From Hyphomicrobiales bacterium (GTDB taxonomy: Bacteria > Pseudomonadota > Alphaproteobacteria > Rhizobiales > Aestuariivirgaceae), in assembly GCA_003151375.1 (NCBI GenBank), contig PLXI01000105.1, positions 3,801-13,616 of the forward strand: 9,816 bases of DNA, given 5' to 3'. Below the pieces are notes generated by a model. The model did no database searches. It was not told where the DNA came from and worked only from the letters and a program-made list of their open reading frames with translations. Each line of letters starts with the position of its first letter. Position 1 is the stretch's first letter. Made by a program: the position numbers and the translations under genes. Of the stretch, positions 7,253-9,816 are shown piece after piece.

Positions 7253-7339
7253 AATTGGTTTGTGCAGAAGCGCCAGTGCCCTTCATGCAAATGTTATATT
7301 TCGAGGTCAGATCCCAGAATAAACAACAGGAAGGCCGTT
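7253..7339. promoter_or_regulatory. Divergent promoter region between rel and the phosphoesterase gene
   Basis: These 87 bp must hold the 5' signals of the phosphoesterase gene and probably the operon promoter in front of rel, unless transcription enters rel from within the neighbouring gene. An AT-rich core at 7293-7300 (GTTATATT) offers a -10-like hexamer in both directions: TATATT on plus and TATAAC on minus. No convincing -35 element sits at 16-18 bp from either, so promoter positions are not fixed. AGGAAGG (7328-7334), 5 nt before the ATG at 7340, is a good Shine-Dalgarno sequence for the plus-strand gene. No equivalent is visible before rel. Confidence 0.35.
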
Positions 7340-8860
7340 ATGAAAAAACTCGCCACATTATTCATCGCCGCAACCGCACTCACCACCGCATCCGCCTTTG
7401 CCCAAGAAGCGGGTCTCGATAAAATCAAAACCGTGGTCGTGATCTATGCCGAAAATCGTTCATTCGATAATCTTTATGCTGCTTTTCCAGGTGCCGAAGG
7501 CACGACCAATCTGAAGCCTGAAGAATATCAACAGTTGGACCGTGATGGCAAAGTGTTGGCCGAATTGCCATCCAGTTGGGGCGGATTGACTGCTAAAGGT
7601 GCAACACCAGAAATCACCGAAGAAAAGTCAGCGCATCTGCCCAACAAGCCATTTCAGATCGATGCGCCAGATGGCTTTAATCTTCCAGCTTCTGTTGCCA
7701 CGCGCGATATGTGGCACCGCTTCTATCAAGAGCAAATGCAGATAGATGGCGGCAAGAACGACAAGTTCGTGGCATGGGCAGATAGCGGCAGTGCCGTGAT
7801 GGGCTATTACGATGGTTCAACCACCGCACTTTGGAAGGTGGCACAAAAATATGTGTTGGCTGATCACTTCTTCCTTGGCGCTTTTGGTGGCTCTTTTATG
7901 AATCACATTATGTTGGCCTGCGCTTGCGTGCCGATCTATCCCGATGCGGCCAATTCGCCTGCCAAGGATAAACTCTCAGTGGTTGAGGATGATGGTGTAA
8001 CGCTGAAGGTGGCGCCGGACAGTCCGGCTTCCGCACTTCAAGGGCCACCAAAATTTGTCAATGACGGCACGCTCACGCCTGATGGCTTTGCTGTCAATAC
8101 CATGGCCCCGCCTTATCAGCCCAGTTATGTAAAGCCCGCCCCTGGTGGTGATCCACTTTACGCTGACCGGGCAAACGGTAACACCCTGCCGCCGCAAACG
8201 CAGACCAACATCGGCGATGAGCTGAACACCAAAAATATAACCTGGGCGTGGTATGGCGGTGCCTTTGGCGAAGCGCTGAAAGGCAATGTCGGCGGCCCTG
8301 CGCCCATCTTCCAATTTCATCATCAGCCATTTAATTATTTTGCCAATCTCGCACCCGGAACACCTGCGCGCGCTGAGCATCTGCGTGATGGCGGCATGAA
8401 TGGCACAAGCTTCATTGCGGATATTGACGCGGGCACGCTGCCCACTGTGACGTTCTATAAACCACAAGGCAACTTGAACCAACATCCCGGCTATGCCAGC
8501 GAAGCCTCAGGTGATGCCCATATTGCAGACGTGATCAGCCACCTTGAGAAAAGCCCGCAATGGAAAGACATGCTTGTCGTCGTCACCTATGATGAAAACG
8601 GCGGCTTGTGGGATCACGTCGCCCCGCCAAAGGCCGACCGTTGGGGTCCCGGCAACCGCGTGCCCACGCTCATCATCTCGCCCTATGCTAAGATGGGAAC
8701 GGTGGATCACACGCTATATGACACAACTTCAATTCTGCGCTTCATTACCAACCGCTGGCAGCTTCCACAGCTTCCCGGCCTAAAGCTGCGCGATGACGCG
8801 ATGAAGGCCAATGGCACCGGCACAATCGGCGATCTCACTGGTGCACTGAATTTACAGTAA
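7340..8860 (+). CDS. Secreted acid phosphatase / phospholipase C-type phosphoesterase (AcpA-like)
   Basis: The 506-residue protein belongs to the phosphoesterase family that includes Francisella AcpA and bacterial phospholipases C (Pfam Phosphoesterase). A Sec signal peptide covers residues 1 to about 21, with cleavage likely after AFA. Expected active-site motifs are present: AENRSFDN (37-44), GGSFMNH (183-189, candidate nucleophile Ser185) and VVTYDENGG (414-422, metal ligands Asp418/Glu419). RWGPGNRVPTLIISPYA and DTTSILRFITNRW follow near the C-terminus. It probably cleaves phosphomonoesters or phosphodiesters in the periplasm or outside the cell; the substrate cannot be told from sequence. 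The ATG at 7340 was chosen for its SD and the signal peptide directly after it. The frame is open back to 7226, but that part overlaps rel and lacks signal-peptide character. No partner gene is adjacent. Confidence 0.9.
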   Translation: MKKLATLFIAATALTTASAFAQEAGLDKIKTVVVIYAENRSFDNLYAAFPGAEGTTNLKPEEYQQLDRDGKVLAELPSSWGGLTAKGATPEITEEKSAHLPNKPFQIDAPDGFNLPASVATRDMWHRFYQEQMQIDGGKNDKFVAWADSGSAVMGYYDGSTTALWKVAQKYVLADHFFLGAFGGSFMNHIMLACACVPIYPDAANSPAKDKLSVVEDDGVTLKVAPDSPASALQGPPKFVNDGTLTPDGFAVNTMAPPYQPSYVKPAPGGDPLYADRANGNTLPPQTQTNIGDELNTKNITWAWYGGAFGEALKGNVGGPAPIFQFHHQPFNYFANLAPGTPARAEHLRDGGMNGTSFIADIDAGTLPTVTFYKPQGNLNQHPGYASEASGDAHIADVISHLEKSPQWKDMLVVVTYDENGGLWDHVAPPKADRWGPGNRVPTLIISPYAKMGTVDHTLYDTTSILRFITNRWQLPQLPGLKLRDDAMKANGTGTIGDLTGALNLQ

Positions 8861-8871
8861 CAGAAAACTTC

Positions 8872-8898
8872 GTTTGGCGGGGCTTGTCCCCGCCGAAC
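8872..8898. terminator. Strong inverted repeat, possible bidirectional terminator
   Basis: An 11-bp stem (GTTTGGCGGGG pairing with CCCCGCCGAAC, one T-G mismatch that is a wobble in RNA) encloses the 5-nt loop CTTGT. It begins 11 bp after the phosphoesterase stop and ends 23 bp before the end of the convergent permease gene, so it is well placed to end both transcripts. It lacks a T-run on either side: the plus strand continues TTGGCTTC and the minus strand continues GAAGTTTTC only after a few bases. It could therefore be a weak terminator, an mRNA 3'-end stabiliser or a dispersed palindromic repeat. Confidence 0.45.
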
Positions 8899-8921
8899 TT
8901 GGCTTCGAGTTGCAATTTAGA

Positions 8922-9812
8922 TCAAAGGCCTTTTGCACTGCTTACTGCAAGCGCAGGAGGCCGCCAGGCGAGTATTTGCCTCTCAAGTAATTCCATTAGA
9001 ACTTCCGCACCTCCCGCAAGCAGACCGATGATCAGCATTGTGCCAAAAACGCCATTTGCATCGAAGGTGTTTTGTGCGGTGGCAATAACCAGCCCAAGGC
9101 CATATTGCGCACCGAGAAACTCGCCGACGATCGCACCAATAATGGCAAGACCTAGCGCCACGTGGAGACTGGCAATGATCCAAGTCATTGCCGATGGGAT
9201 GACTACATGCCAAACGACTTGCAGACGAGAAGCGCCTAAGATACGGGCATTGGCAACAAAATTTCGGTCAACGCTGCGAACGCCCTGAAACGCATTGAAG
9301 AACACCACAAAGAACACCAGCACTGCCGCCAATAATACTTTCGACGGAAGTCCGAGCCCTAGCCACATTACGAAAATTGAACCCAATACGATTCTGGGTA
9401 GGGCATTAACGGCCTTGATGAATGGTGAAAAAACATCAGCAAGAAAAGGCACTTCGCCCAAAGCCACGCCCAGTACAATTCCAGAAGTCACCCCAACTAA
9501 GAATCCAAGCAACGCTTCCTCAGTTGTCACCCATATCTGAAACCACAGTGAGCCGAATGCCGTGCCTTCCTGCGCCCATTCAATAAGGCGTTGAACGATG
9601 CCAAGAGGTGAACCGAAGAAGAATGGATCAATGATGCCATAGCGTGCGGATATTTCCCAATTTGCAAGCAAAGCAACTACGATTGCCAATTGGGTTAAAC
9701 GCACAATCCTCGTGCGGCGACGCGTCGCGGCTCTGGCAGCACCGGCTATTTTCTCAATCTCTGCTTCGGTAGATTGCGAGTCAGTTACAAAATTGGATGG
9801 AACCGTGCTCAT
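8922..9812 (-). CDS. ABC transporter permease, SsuC/TauC (nitrate/sulfonate/taurine) type
   Basis: This complete 296-residue inner-membrane protein belongs to the BPD-type permease family used for sulfonates, taurine, nitrate and similar substrates. A charged cytoplasmic N-terminus (about 1-36, with RRRTRIVR) precedes the first helix (about 37-55, containing NWEISARYG). Further helices lie near 97-120, 140-155, 158-175, 212-232 and 255-275. The EAA loop that contacts the ATPase is seen as NARILGAS...VVIP (188-206). Substrate cannot be assigned from the permease alone. Its ATG is 4 bp from the window edge, so the upstream ATP-binding and periplasmic binding protein genes, normally in the same operon, would lie outside. 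It converges on the phosphoesterase gene. Confidence 0.9.
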   Translation of the reverse strand: MSTVPSNFVTDSQSTEAEIEKIAGAARAATRRRTRIVRLTQLAIVVALLANWEISARYGIIDPFFFGSPLGIVQRLIEWAQEGTAFGSLWFQIWVTTEEALLGFLVGVTSGIVLGVALGEVPFLADVFSPFIKAVNALPRIVLGSIFVMWLGLGLPSKVLLAAVLVFFVVFFNAFQGVRSVDRNFVANARILGASRLQVVWHVVIPSAMTWIIASLHVALGLAIIGAIVGEFLGAQYGLGLVIATAQNTFDANGVFGTMLIIGLLAGGAEVLMELLERQILAWRPPALAVSSAKGL

Positions 9813-9816
9813 GCCG

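Noticed and set aside
7226..7339. In-frame 38-residue extension upstream of the phosphoesterase ATG at 7340
   Set aside because: It overlaps the rel start in antisense, would bury the signal peptide, and lacks a good ribosome binding site; the ATG at 7340 has an AGGAAGG at ideal distance followed by a clear signal peptide.
7976..8485. A 169-codon open frame on the minus strand inside the phosphoesterase gene
   Set aside because: It lies opposite a gene whose family motifs are intact on both sides, and its own product resembles nothing recognisable.
1..9816. CRISPR arrays, tRNA or rRNA genes, insertion sequences, phage genes
   Set aside because: No regularly spaced repeats, no tRNA-like cloverleaf, no rRNA segments, and no transposase or integrase proteins were recognised on either strand by reading; no search tool was run.

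Overview
The window looks like the chromosome of an alphaproteobacterium, most likely Hyphomicrobiales (Rhizobiales) or a close relative. The evidence is the run rel - pyrE - acpS - lepB - rnc - era - recO on one strand, which is a known alphaproteobacterial housekeeping order. Family features agree: a Rel protein opening MMRQYELVERV, a RecO without a zinc cluster, a DUF1467 protein next to methylmalonyl-CoA epimerase, and a choline-sulfatase tail. No genus can be named from the sequence alone.

Layout. Positions 1-222 (+) hold the 3' end of a choline-sulfatase gene. Its stop codon overlaps the stop of the facing DUF1467 gene. From about 7237 down to 219 (all -) runs a nine-gene, 7-kb block: rel, pyrE, acpS, lepB, rnc, era, recO, mce and a DUF1467 gene. 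Six of the eight junctions are overlaps or gaps of no more than 6 bp, so this is almost certainly one transcription unit, possibly with internal promoters. The only sizeable gap is in front of lepB, and its size depends on which lepB start is used. About 90-100 bp separates rel from a divergent gene (7340-8860, +) for a secreted AcpA/phospholipase C-type phosphoesterase. A 61-bp spacer with a strong inverted repeat separates that gene from a convergent SsuC/TauC-type ABC transporter permease (9812-8922, -), whose partner genes would lie beyond the right edge.

How the genes work together. The block joins growth control by (p)ppGpp (Rel), pyrimidine synthesis (PyrE), acyl carrier protein activation (AcpS), protein export (LepB), RNA processing and ribosome assembly (RNase III, Era), recombination repair (RecO) and propionyl-CoA catabolism (Mce). 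It is a core growth operon and not a single pathway. The flanking genes (choline-sulfatase, secreted phosphatase, sulfonate/nitrate/taurine-type permease) look like nutrient-scavenging accessory genes around it. rpoZ, which often precedes rel in related genomes, is not present directly upstream.

No mobile element, CRISPR array, tRNA, rRNA or convincing new system was seen. The points most worth a second look are the lepB leader (a hairpin between a strong Shine-Dalgarno sequence and the likely start), the short rel/phosphatase divergent region, the Glu-to-Gln change in the RNase III signature, and the inverted repeat after the phosphatase gene.
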